Shown: positions 53,808 through 60,251 of the stretch, in pieces
Layout of the letters: each line of letters opens with the position of its first letter
Position numbering within the stretch: the stretch's first letter is position 1
From: Neomegalonema sp.
GTDB lineage: Bacteria > Pseudomonadota > Alphaproteobacteria > Rhodobacterales > Rhodobacteraceae
Length of the DNA stretch: 60,251 nucleotides
Assembly (NCBI GenBank): GCA_022760355.1
Contig: JALEGB010000040.1
Coordinates: forward strand, 1 to 60,251
Reading direction: 5' to 3'
Program-made: the position numbers and the translations under genes
The notes under the pieces: generated by a model
What the model was told of the DNA's origin: nothing
The model's database searches: none
The model's input: only the letters and a program-made list of their open reading frames with translations

Positions 53808-54572
53808 TCATCCCGATTCGTCGTCCCAGCGCCGTTTTATCTCCAGAAACCTCTTTGGGCTCATGGGAGAGAAATTGTCTTGTTCTAGAACCCATTTCCG
53901 TGAGTATGCCTCAAGAAATTCGTATGTTTTACTTCTGGGAACTTGATTTTCGTCATAATCCCTACTATCTAGAATGATAATTTCAAACATTTGGTAAAAT
54001 CTGACCATAAGCCCACGGCATGTATTGTAGAATATGTCGTGATCCAGGTCACCGTTTTCAATGGAGTGGAGTGAAAATTCATAGAAACTTGCTATGACAT
54101 GTATAGATTCTAGTGGTGGCTTGTTGGGTTGTTTAGGATTTTGACTGCTATAATCCCATTCATCTGCATTTTTTTTTAGCTCTTTGAGATCTTTTATGGA
54201 CGCCTTTACGTCATTTTTCCCAGTTTCCAACTTAAAAGAGTAGTAATTTTCTCTGTGCTGATTATAAAATGCATTTGTTCTAAAGCCCATCACAAGATCA
54301 AATGTTCTGTTTCGTCGTGTTGCATCGTTATTGTTTACGGATAGTCCAAATGCAGCAAATACGGCCGACCAAGATATAACAATCGTAGATATGACAAATA
54401 TAGGCAGGTGGTTGCAATCTAAAAATAAATCGATGATTCTATTGCAGGGATTGTAATAGTTTTTAACGCAGTATATTGTAATAAAAGCAGAAAAAATTAT
54501 GGAGGCGCATTGAATCGCTGTCGCCTTGCTGATGCCTCGTAATGGAGGGCGATCTATATTTTTATTTTTCAT
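53808..54572 (-). CDS. AT-rich membrane protein of unknown function, possibly DUF4760-like (254 aa)
   Basis: The start at 54572 (MKNKNIDRPPLRGISKA) precedes two hydrophobic segments (about 16-36 and 55-78). A soluble region of about 160 residues follows, with IHVIASFYEFSLHSIENGDL, then YNTCRGLMVRFYQMFEIII and a final FLEAYSRKWVLE. That order resembles DUF4760 proteins. The DNA is strikingly AT-rich and uses Ile, Asn, Lys and Tyr codons unlike all neighbours, which points to recent transfer between nrdR and aspS. The 159-bp gap before nrdR holds nothing recognisable. Confidence 0.65.
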   Translation of the reverse strand: MKNKNIDRPPLRGISKATAIQCASIIFSAFITIYCVKNYYNPCNRIIDLFLDCNHLPIFVISTIVISWSAVFAAFGLSVNNNDATRRNRTFDLVMGFRTNAFYNQHRENYYSFKLETGKNDVKASIKDLKELKKNADEWDYSSQNPKQPNKPPLESIHVIASFYEFSLHSIENGDLDHDIFYNTCRGLMVRFYQMFEIIILDSRDYDENQVPRSKTYEFLEAYSRKWVLEQDNFSPMSPKRFLEIKRRWDDESG

Positions 54573-54743
54573 CTCAAGTCCGCGTCTGGCTTGGTATTTT
54601 TGCGAGCTTAGGTCCCGAAGCATGCGCTAACAACATCGGTGGAATGCAGTTCACTTGTGACCTTGTCAAGTATGCTTGCTGGTCCGGAGCGTGATAGGAG
54701 CCAAGGGGTCGCCTGGCATTGACAACCCCCGCCGGGTCCCCTC

Positions 54744-54775
54744 TTGTCCGCGCGCATTTACCTCCGCACGGACAA
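54744..54775 (+). other. Inverted repeat just upstream of aspS
   Basis: TTGTCCG (54744-54750) and CGGACAA (54769-54775) can form a 7-bp stem ending 15 bp before the aspS ATG. It could be a leader hairpin or an operator. The whole gap 54573-54790 contains no gene or tRNA that I can see. Confidence 0.3.
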
Positions 54776-54790
54776 TAGGAACCTGCCACA

Positions 54791-56587
54791 ATGACCGGCT
54801 CGACCGTACACGCCTATCGCTCTCATACTTGCGGCGCGCTGACCAAGGAGAATGTTGGTCAGAATGTCCGCCTTTCGGGCTGGGTCCATCGGGTGCGCGA
54901 TCATGGCGGCGTGCTGTTCATCGATCTGCGCGATCATTACGGCATGACCCAGGTTCTCGCCGATCCGGATAGTCCCGCCTTCGCCGACGTTGAGAAGGTG
55001 CGCGCCGAATGGTGCATCCGGATCGATGGCGAGGTGAAAGCCCGCTCCGCCGACACGGTGAATGCGGAGCTGTCGACCGGCGAGATTGAGATTTTCGTGC
55101 GTGAGCTCGAAGTGCTCGGCGCGGCCGAGGAGCTGCCGCTGCCGGTGTTCGGCGAGCAGGACTATCCGGAAGAGACCCGGCTCAAATATCGTTATCTCGA
55201 TCTGCGCCGTGAAACGCTGCATAACAACATCATGATGCGCTCGCGCGTCATCGCATCGATGCGGCGGCGGATGGAGGCGCAGGGCTTCACCGAGTTCCAA
55301 ACGCCGATCCTGACCGCCTCAAGCCCGGAAGGCGCGCGCGATTTTCTGGTGCCGTCGCGGCTGCATCCAGGCAAATTCTACGCGCTGCCGCAGGCGCCGC
55401 AGCAGTTTAAGCAGCTGGCGATGATGGCCGGCTTCGACCGGTATTTCCAAATCGCCCCTTGTTTCCGCGATGAAGATCCCCGCGCGGATCGCTCGCCCGG
55501 CGAGTTCTATCAGCTCGACCTTGAGATGAGCTTCGTGACCCAGGATGACGTGTTCAACACTATGGAGCCGGTTCTGCGCGACTTGTTCGTCGAGTTTGCA
55601 AATGGGCGGCCTGTCACCGAAGCTTTCCCACGCATTCCCTACGCAGAGTCCCTGCTGAAATATGGATCGGACAAGCCGGATCTGCGCAACCCGATTGAGA
55701 TGAAGACGGTCTCAGAGCATTTCCGCGGCTCTGGCTTCAAGATTTTCGCTCAGATGCTGGACAAGAACCCAAAGGCGGAAATCCGCGCGATTCCGGCGCC
55801 AACCGGGGGCAGCCGGGCGTTCTGTGATCGGATGAACAGTTGGGCGCAGAAAGAAGGCCAGCCTGGGCTCGGTTACATCTTTTATCGCGAAAATGACGGC
55901 GCGATCGAGGGCTCAGGCCCGATCGCCAAGAACATCGGCGCAGAGCGGACGGAGGCGCTGCGCGAAGAGCTTGGGCTGAAAGCCGGCGACGCGGTGTTCT
56001 TCTGCGGTGGCGAGCCGGCGGGGTTCATCGATTTCGCCGGCAAGGCTCGGAACGCGATCGGGCAGGAGCTCGGTCTGCTGGACAAAGACCGCTTCGCCTT
56101 TGCCTGGATCGTCGATTTCCCGATCTATGAATGGGACGACGAGCTGAAGAAGTGGGACTTTGAGCATAACCCATTCTCGATGCCACAAGGCGAGATGGCG
56201 GCGCTCGACACCAAAGAGCCAGGCGAAATTTTGGGCTACCAGTATGATCTGGTCTGCAACGGCTATGAGCTCGCTTCTGGCGCGATCCGGAACCATAAGC
56301 CGGAGATCATGTATAAGGCGTTCGGAATTGCCGGCCACTCGCAAGAGGATGTCGACAGGAATTTCGGCGGGATGATCTCTGCGTTTAAGTTCGGCGCGCC
56401 TCCGCATGGCGGCATGGCGGCCGGGGTCGAGCGGATTGTTATGCTTCTCGCCGATCAGCATGCGATCCGCGAGGTGATGATGTTCCCGATGAACCAACGC
56501 GCCGAAGATCCGATGATGGGCGCGCCATCGGAGGCGACAAATGATCAGCTGCGCGACCTCGGCTTGCGGTTGACGCCAAAAGCCTGA
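54791..56587 (+). CDS. aspS: Aspartyl-tRNA synthetase
   Basis: 598 aa class II synthetase with the bacterial layout. The N-terminal OB fold has [20 protein letters not shown]. Motif 2 is [20 protein letters not shown]. The GAD insertion domain spans roughly 290-415. Motif 3 is [15 protein letters not shown], where many AspS have G-x-x-x-G-L-D-R. It charges tRNA-Asp, and possibly tRNA-Asn if the organism lacks AsnRS. AGGAA precedes the ATG. Confidence 0.97.
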   Translation: MTGSTVHAYRSHTCGALTKENVGQNVRLSGWVHRVRDHGGVLFIDLRDHYGMTQVLADPDSPAFADVEKVRAEWCIRIDGEVKARSADTVNAELSTGEIEIFVRELEVLGAAEELPLPVFGEQDYPEETRLKYRYLDLRRETLHNNIMMRSRVIASMRRRMEAQGFTEFQTPILTASSPEGARDFLVPSRLHPGKFYALPQAPQQFKQLAMMAGFDRYFQIAPCFRDEDPRADRSPGEFYQLDLEMSFVTQDDVFNTMEPVLRDLFVEFANGRPVTEAFPRIPYAESLLKYGSDKPDLRNPIEMKTVSEHFRGSGFKIFAQMLDKNPKAEIRAIPAPTGGSRAFCDRMNSWAQKEGQPGLGYIFYRENDGAIEGSGPIAKNIGAERTEALREELGLKAGDAVFFCGGEPAGFIDFAGKARNAIGQELGLLDKDRFAFAWIVDFPIYEWDDELKKWDFEHNPFSMPQGEMAALDTKEPGEILGYQYDLVCNGYELASGAIRNHKPEIMYKAFGIAGHSQEDVDRNFGGMISAFKFGAPPHGGMAAGVERIVMLLADQHAIREVMMFPMNQRAEDPMMGAPSEATNDQLRDLGLRLTPKA

Positions 56588-56706
56588 TGCGCGGCGGAAT
56601 AAAATGTGTGGGGGCGTGGACTAAGCCCCCGCACAAGTCTGAATGCGGTATATGCGCATCATCCAGCGCGGTTGATCACGCGATCGCGAAATTGATTAAT
56701 TTTTGT

Positions 56707-56741
56707 CCTTTCCCACTGGTTAACGTGTCGAGTGGGAAGGG
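56707..56741 (+). promoter_or_regulatory. Hairpin or operator upstream of the lipoprotein gene
   Basis: CCTTTCCCACT (56707-56717) pairs with AGTGGGAAGGG (56731-56741) at 10 of 11 positions, around a 13-nt loop. It lies 103 bp before the lipoprotein start and 120 bp after aspS, within the 256-bp gap. It could be a terminator for aspS or an operator. No T-run follows. Confidence 0.4.
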
Positions 56742-56843
56742 AAGGATAATGCGCGGGCTTCGCCTAATGTGAAGCACCCAAGCAAGCTCCCTTTGTTGAG
56801 TTCCGCGCCTTTCATCGGCGCCAATTGCTCGTGGGGAGGAACG

Positions 56844-58253
56844 ATGTTCGGATGGACGAATAAGCTCGCACGCTTGGCTGCGGTCGCCAGCGTTGCCGTG
56901 TTGAGCAGTTGCGTCGGGTTTCAAAGCGAGAGCTACGATTACGAGTCGAAGGCTCCGACGGCGCAGACGGGCTGGCAATATGCGTTGCCGACGGGCGTCT
57001 TCCTGGTCTCGCTTTATGACGTATCCGGGGTCGACGCCGACGATCTGTCTCGGACAAAGCAAAACGATCTGCGCTTCGCAGTGCGCATTGAAGGGCCGCA
57101 TTTCTGGCCCGACGCAACGCAGTCCTATCGTCTCGTACTGGATGACGCGCCGATGCATTCAGAGTCGGCGGGCGTCTTTTACTATCCGGGTACAACGTTC
57201 CTTAAAGAAATTCGCTTCACCTCTTCGAGCCAGCTCGACGAGGCGATCCATGCCGGCGCCAAGGCGGCGCAAAAACTCGCAGGACCCCGGACGACAAAGC
57301 GGTCTGGCGAGGAGAAAGAAAGCCCGATCGCCGGGCCGATCAAAGTGGACCTCTTGAGCAAACAACAACGGGCCGATGCTGGCGCGGCTCTTCAGCTCGC
57401 GCTTGATCGCTATCTCTTGCGCATTCTGGAAAGCGCCGACTGTATCAAGCCCGCGCTGAAACGCCCTGTTAAGTGCGTACAGGCGCAGCGGATGCGCAAA
57501 GACATTCGCGATGCTGTTGATACAGGGCGCCCCTTCATCGCGTTCGGCGCCGAAGCGCTGAGCCGGCCAAGCGTTCCTGTGGATGTCGCGCCAAGCAAGC
57601 GTTCGACGAAGTGTCATATCGGCATTTGCTACCGCCCGCTTCGGCCATACTACATCACAGTGCGGATGGGGCCGGCGGCGCCTTCGCCTTCGGTCGATCC
57701 ATGGCGCACGGGTTTTGTGGCCGAACTTCCCAACGGAAGCTCCGTTGTTGCGGTTAAGTTTGATCGACCGTTGCTGGCGGAGCGCGGCGCGCGGCTAACC
57801 TTCGAGTATCCGGGATTGCCGGCGACGATTGTAACCAACAGCAAAAGCGACGGCGCCGAGGCGATCTACCTGCCGTTTGAGGTCGCATCGGCCATCCTTG
57901 CTATTCCGGTTGACGAATTCACCTCCGGCTCGCCGACGGCGGTTGGGAAGGTCGCGCCCTCCGCCGACAAAGATCCAAATTATGGCGCGGATAAAAGAGC
58001 GATCAAATTCCATCCGGACAAAGTGCCGACGTTCGACAAGCTGTATCCAATGCGTGGCCCCGCTTTTGGGGTAATCGGCCTACGTAAGGCGAAGCCGGCG
58101 TCCACTCGCGCCGCGAGCGCCGGCATCAGTCCGCCGCCGGCGTCTGCGGCCGAAACGAAACCGGCGGCAGCGGCCGAAGCGAAAAAAGACAAGCCCGGCG
58201 ATGCTAAGCCTGAGACGCCGGCAACCGCGGGACCACTGACGCCTCCGGAGTAG
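56844..58253 (+). CDS. Uncharacterised lipoprotein (469 aa)
   Basis: The ATG at 56844 follows GGGGAGGAACG. The signal sequence MFGWTNKLARLAAVASVAVL ends in a lipobox with C23 (LSSC), so it is a membrane-anchored lipoprotein. The body shows GWQYALPTGVFLVSLYDV, repeated beta-rich blocks and several cysteines (for example TKCHIGICYRP). The C-terminal 60 residues are Ala/Pro/Lys-rich and disordered. It is the first of three plus-strand genes with the protease and the thioredoxin. Family not recognised. Confidence 0.75.
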   Translation: MFGWTNKLARLAAVASVAVLSSCVGFQSESYDYESKAPTAQTGWQYALPTGVFLVSLYDVSGVDADDLSRTKQNDLRFAVRIEGPHFWPDATQSYRLVLDDAPMHSESAGVFYYPGTTFLKEIRFTSSSQLDEAIHAGAKAAQKLAGPRTTKRSGEEKESPIAGPIKVDLLSKQQRADAGAALQLALDRYLLRILESADCIKPALKRPVKCVQAQRMRKDIRDAVDTGRPFIAFGAEALSRPSVPVDVAPSKRSTKCHIGICYRPLRPYYITVRMGPAAPSPSVDPWRTGFVAELPNGSSVVAVKFDRPLLAERGARLTFEYPGLPATIVTNSKSDGAEAIYLPFEVASAILAIPVDEFTSGSPTAVGKVAPSADKDPNYGADKRAIKFHPDKVPTFDKLYPMRGPAFGVIGLRKAKPASTRAASAGISPPPASAAETKPAAAAEAKKDKPGDAKPETPATAGPLTPPE

Positions 58254-58372
58254 AGCCGCGCTTTCCCGAGCTTAGCGATAGAGTGTCGCCGAGCTCAGGG
58301 GATTTAACCTAAAATATGCGGGGGGCGAGTGGCCAGCCATGGGGGAGCGCTGGCTAACATCGAGGAGCAACG

Positions 58373-59443
58373 ATGCCGACGGCACGTATTCAAGCCGCAC
58401 AGGGCGCGGCCTTTCAGGACCTGCCCTACCGCTATATTTGTAAGGTCGTTACGCGGCTGGATATGTTCAGCAAGCGCTCCGGAAGCGCGATCCATATTGG
58501 CGGCGGATATTTTGTGACCGCGGCTCACAATCTGCACGCCAAGGGCGCGCCGGGCGCGTGGGGCAGCAGCGCCAAACTCTATCTGCACAACCCGGCGACC
58601 GGAAAGTGGGATATCCGTGAGTGGGTTCGGCTGCGGCTCGATCAGACCTTCGCCATTCCATCTGGCTATGTGGATGCGGCGACGGACGCTGAATCCAACG
58701 CGTTGGACTATGCGATTATCAAGACGGATTTGCGGACGACCGGCGCAGATCGGTCGCAGGCCGGCGGTTCGGTGGTTGAGGAAGTGAAACGCACATATTT
58801 ACAGCCCTGGAATCGCAAAGTAATGGCGTCGATGGGCCGTTCCGGGGCGCCGAAATGGACGATCGACGTCACGGCGTTTGGTTTTCCGCGGCGAAGCTGG
58901 TTCCCCCAATTTAGCCGGGTTCGCGGGATACTGCCAAACCAAGCCCATGTTGGCGATTGGGGCGCCGCTTTTCGCGCGTCGATCCCATCGGGCATGAGCG
59001 GCGGCGCAGCGATCGTAACGTTCCCTGACGCTCCGTCGCTGCCATCGCAGGTCTTCGGACTGAATGTCGCGGAAACGGAAACCGGGGACATTCACGGCAT
59101 CGCGCGTGTGCTTGATCCTCAGGTTTGGGCGTTCTTGGAAAGCCGTATGTCAAACATGCGCGCTGGTCTTGAGCCGCAGCCCGAAGCTCGAGCGCCGTCG
59201 GCTGCGCCGGACGATCTGCAGAACAACCCAGCATCGGGTCCGGTCGAGTCGCCGCCGCCGGCGCTGGAGGCGCGGCCGGATGAGCCCGCCGAGGCGCCAT
59301 TGGCCTATGAGGGGCCGCTTTTGCCTGACCTTGAAGTTCCTGAGAAGCCGTCGGATGAGGGGCGTGAGGGCGAAGCCGGCGACATCAACCGCGCCGCAAA
59401 TATCGACGTAAACAAAAACGAGCGGTCTGGCCAAGACACCTGA
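58373..59443 (+). CDS. Trypsin-like serine protease without a visible signal peptide
   Basis: 356 aa; GAGGAGC precedes the ATG. The triad can be placed at H52 (FVTAAHNLHA), D112 (NALDYAII) and S209 (SGMSGGAAIV); the serine motif is GMSGG instead of GDSGG. The N-terminus (MPTARIQAAQGAAFQDLPYR) is not hydrophobic, so export by Sec is unlikely. After the protease domain (to about 260) a long Pro/Glu/Ala-rich tail follows, ending NKNERSGQDT. It lies 119 bp after the lipoprotein gene. The target is unknown. Confidence 0.82.
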   Translation: MPTARIQAAQGAAFQDLPYRYICKVVTRLDMFSKRSGSAIHIGGGYFVTAAHNLHAKGAPGAWGSSAKLYLHNPATGKWDIREWVRLRLDQTFAIPSGYVDAATDAESNALDYAIIKTDLRTTGADRSQAGGSVVEEVKRTYLQPWNRKVMASMGRSGAPKWTIDVTAFGFPRRSWFPQFSRVRGILPNQAHVGDWGAAFRASIPSGMSGGAAIVTFPDAPSLPSQVFGLNVAETETGDIHGIARVLDPQVWAFLESRMSNMRAGLEPQPEARAPSAAPDDLQNNPASGPVESPPPALEARPDEPAEAPLAYEGPLLPDLEVPEKPSDEGREGEAGDINRAANIDVNKNERSGQDT

Positions 59444-59549
59444 GCAGCCATTGCGCGATGAACGAACCGTCGGTGCGCATCGGCTGATCATACTAAATAT
59501 AAACCAGTTTTGGTCATCCTTCTAAGAGCGATCGAGGAGGGAACTCGAC

Positions 59550-60119
59550 ATGTTCAAAGATGAGTACCGCAAGCTCTATGCGGGCGTGCTCGCCGTCTGT
59601 GGCGTCGCGCTCGCCAGCAGCGTCTTTTTCACGCGTCCAGAGATTAAGCCTGCCGTGATCCGGCCGGATACGATCGACTATGGCGCCATCGAAACCGCGT
59701 CGACGACAAAGACGGCGGGGCCTGACGGCGCCGAGGCCTGGAATTACCCTGAAATTCCCTGGCGCAGCTTTAAGGATGGGATGGAGAAGGCGGCGCAAGA
59801 GAAAAAGCCCGCCATTCTTGTGCTGCAAGCCAGCTGGTGCTTGATGTGTCGCGACTATCAGCAGCTGTTCAAGTCGCCTGAGGTCAAAGAGTGGGCGGAT
59901 GATTATGTATTCATCTTGGCCGACATTGATAAAGAGCCGGATCTACAGAAGCGCTTCAATGTCGACGGTGATTATATTCCCCGGACCTTTATCATGGAGC
60001 ACGATGGCAAGCTCAGGATTGGCGCTCAGGGCGGCTTTGGCGGCCATAAATATTTTGTCGACCCCTATCGTCCGCAGGCTCTGCTCAAATTACTGAAAAG
60101 CCAGGCCAGCGCGCGCTAG
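59550..60119 (+). CDS. Membrane-tethered thioredoxin-fold protein
   Basis: 189 aa; GAGGAGGG precedes the ATG. A single N-terminal hydrophobic segment (LYAGVLAVCGVALASSVFF) anchors it, and the thioredoxin fold faces the periplasm. The redox motif is C97-L-M-C100 in ASWCLMCRDYQQLF. The cis-proline region is DYIPRTFIME. It resembles thioredoxin-like proteins of the DsbD-gamma/YbbN-like type. Context suggests a role in envelope protein quality together with the lipoprotein and protease, which is inference. Confidence 0.85.
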   Translation: MFKDEYRKLYAGVLAVCGVALASSVFFTRPEIKPAVIRPDTIDYGAIETASTTKTAGPDGAEAWNYPEIPWRSFKDGMEKAAQEKKPAILVLQASWCLMCRDYQQLFKSPEVKEWADDYVFILADIDKEPDLQKRFNVDGDYIPRTFIMEHDGKLRIGAQGGFGGHKYFVDPYRPQALLKLLKSQASAR

Positions 60120-60156
60120 GGTCGAAACCCCTTCATCAGGCGTCGTCAGCGCTTCC

Positions 60157-60251
60157 TAGAGTGATTTCAAATCGAATGCGCGCATTCGATGACTCGGAAA
60201 TCGCGACCACTCAAAGAGATAGAGCATTTTCATGACCGCAATTGTTTCGAA
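60157..60251 (+). repeat. Copy C of the 104-bp two-hairpin element, cut by the window end
   Basis: It starts TAGAGTGATTTC and shares the same 20-bp palindrome with copy A (60170-60189) and the same 3' block (TAGAGCATTTTCATGACCGC) with copies A and B. The last 9 bp of the expected 104 lie beyond the window. It begins 37 bp after the stop of the thioredoxin gene. Confidence 0.8.

Noticed and set aside
54573-54790. tRNA gene between the AT-rich gene and aspS
   Set aside because: No cloverleaf with a T-loop (GGTTCGAxxCC-like) could be found; only a 7-bp leader stem.

Overview
ORGANISM: The window is a G+C-rich chromosomal segment of an alphaproteobacterium. The evidence is gene content and style: a full urt/ure urea system, a Sox sulfur-oxidation cluster with a persulfide-type ArsR regulator, the oxidative uronate pathway known from Agrobacterium, nrdR-ribD, malate synthase G and dense overlapping operons. 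A precise family cannot be fixed from the sequence alone; Parvularculaceae, Hyphomonadaceae or a related marine group would fit, with low confidence. I see no rRNA or tRNA gene, CRISPR array, integrase or transposase. LAYOUT: 1-2.2 kb holds the tail of a TPR-type protein, a conserved unknown, an SH3-type secreted protein and a zinc-ribbon protein. 2.3-14.3 kb (minus strand) is one long urea locus, transcribed urtABCDE-ureD-ureA-small membrane protein-HD hydrolase-ureB-ricin-type secreted protein-cyclase-family hydrolase-ACP-like membrane protein-small ORF-ureC. A divergent Amt-type transporter and an unknown gene lie upstream (14.6-17.0 kb). 17.4-19.8 kb holds galM and glutaryl-CoA dehydrogenase. 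20.0-27.8 kb is a uronate catabolic locus (udh, TRAP dctPQM, a GntR regulator, kdgD, gci, gli) with a shared 12-bp operator-like motif on both sides of the regulator gene. 27.9-37.6 kb is a sulfur locus: yeeE-type transporter, SqrR/BigR-like regulator and soxS on the minus strand, then soxYZ, a 46-aa ORF and soxBCDEF on the plus strand. soxX and soxA are absent from their usual places. 37.7-47.8 kb holds a small K+-channel-like protein, malate synthase G, and three large uncharacterised proteins (968, 413 and 933 aa) arranged divergently. 48-54.6 kb holds folE, apaG, a lone DsbD-alpha-like protein, a caspase-like peptidase with a small AT-rich secreted partner, ribD, nrdR and an AT-rich unknown gene. 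54.8-60.1 kb holds aspS, then a lipoprotein, a leaderless trypsin-like protease and a membrane-tethered thioredoxin. HOW IT WORKS TOGETHER: Urea imported by UrtABCDE is split by urease (UreABC, with UreD here; UreE/F/G must be elsewhere). Hexuronates imported by the TRAP system are oxidised by Udh and pass through Gli, Gci and KdgD to alpha-ketoglutarate semialdehyde. Sulfide or thiosulfate sulfur is probably handled by SoxYZ-B-CD and the flavocytochrome SoxEF under a persulfide-sensing repressor. A 104-bp two-hairpin element occurs three times (1.1, 19.8 and 60.2 kb) and supplies the stop codon of two neighbouring genes. Best candidates for something undescribed: the 968/413/933-aa trio, the non-urease genes embedded in the urease operon, the SoxXA-less Sox cluster with a tri-heme SoxD, and the hairpin element.
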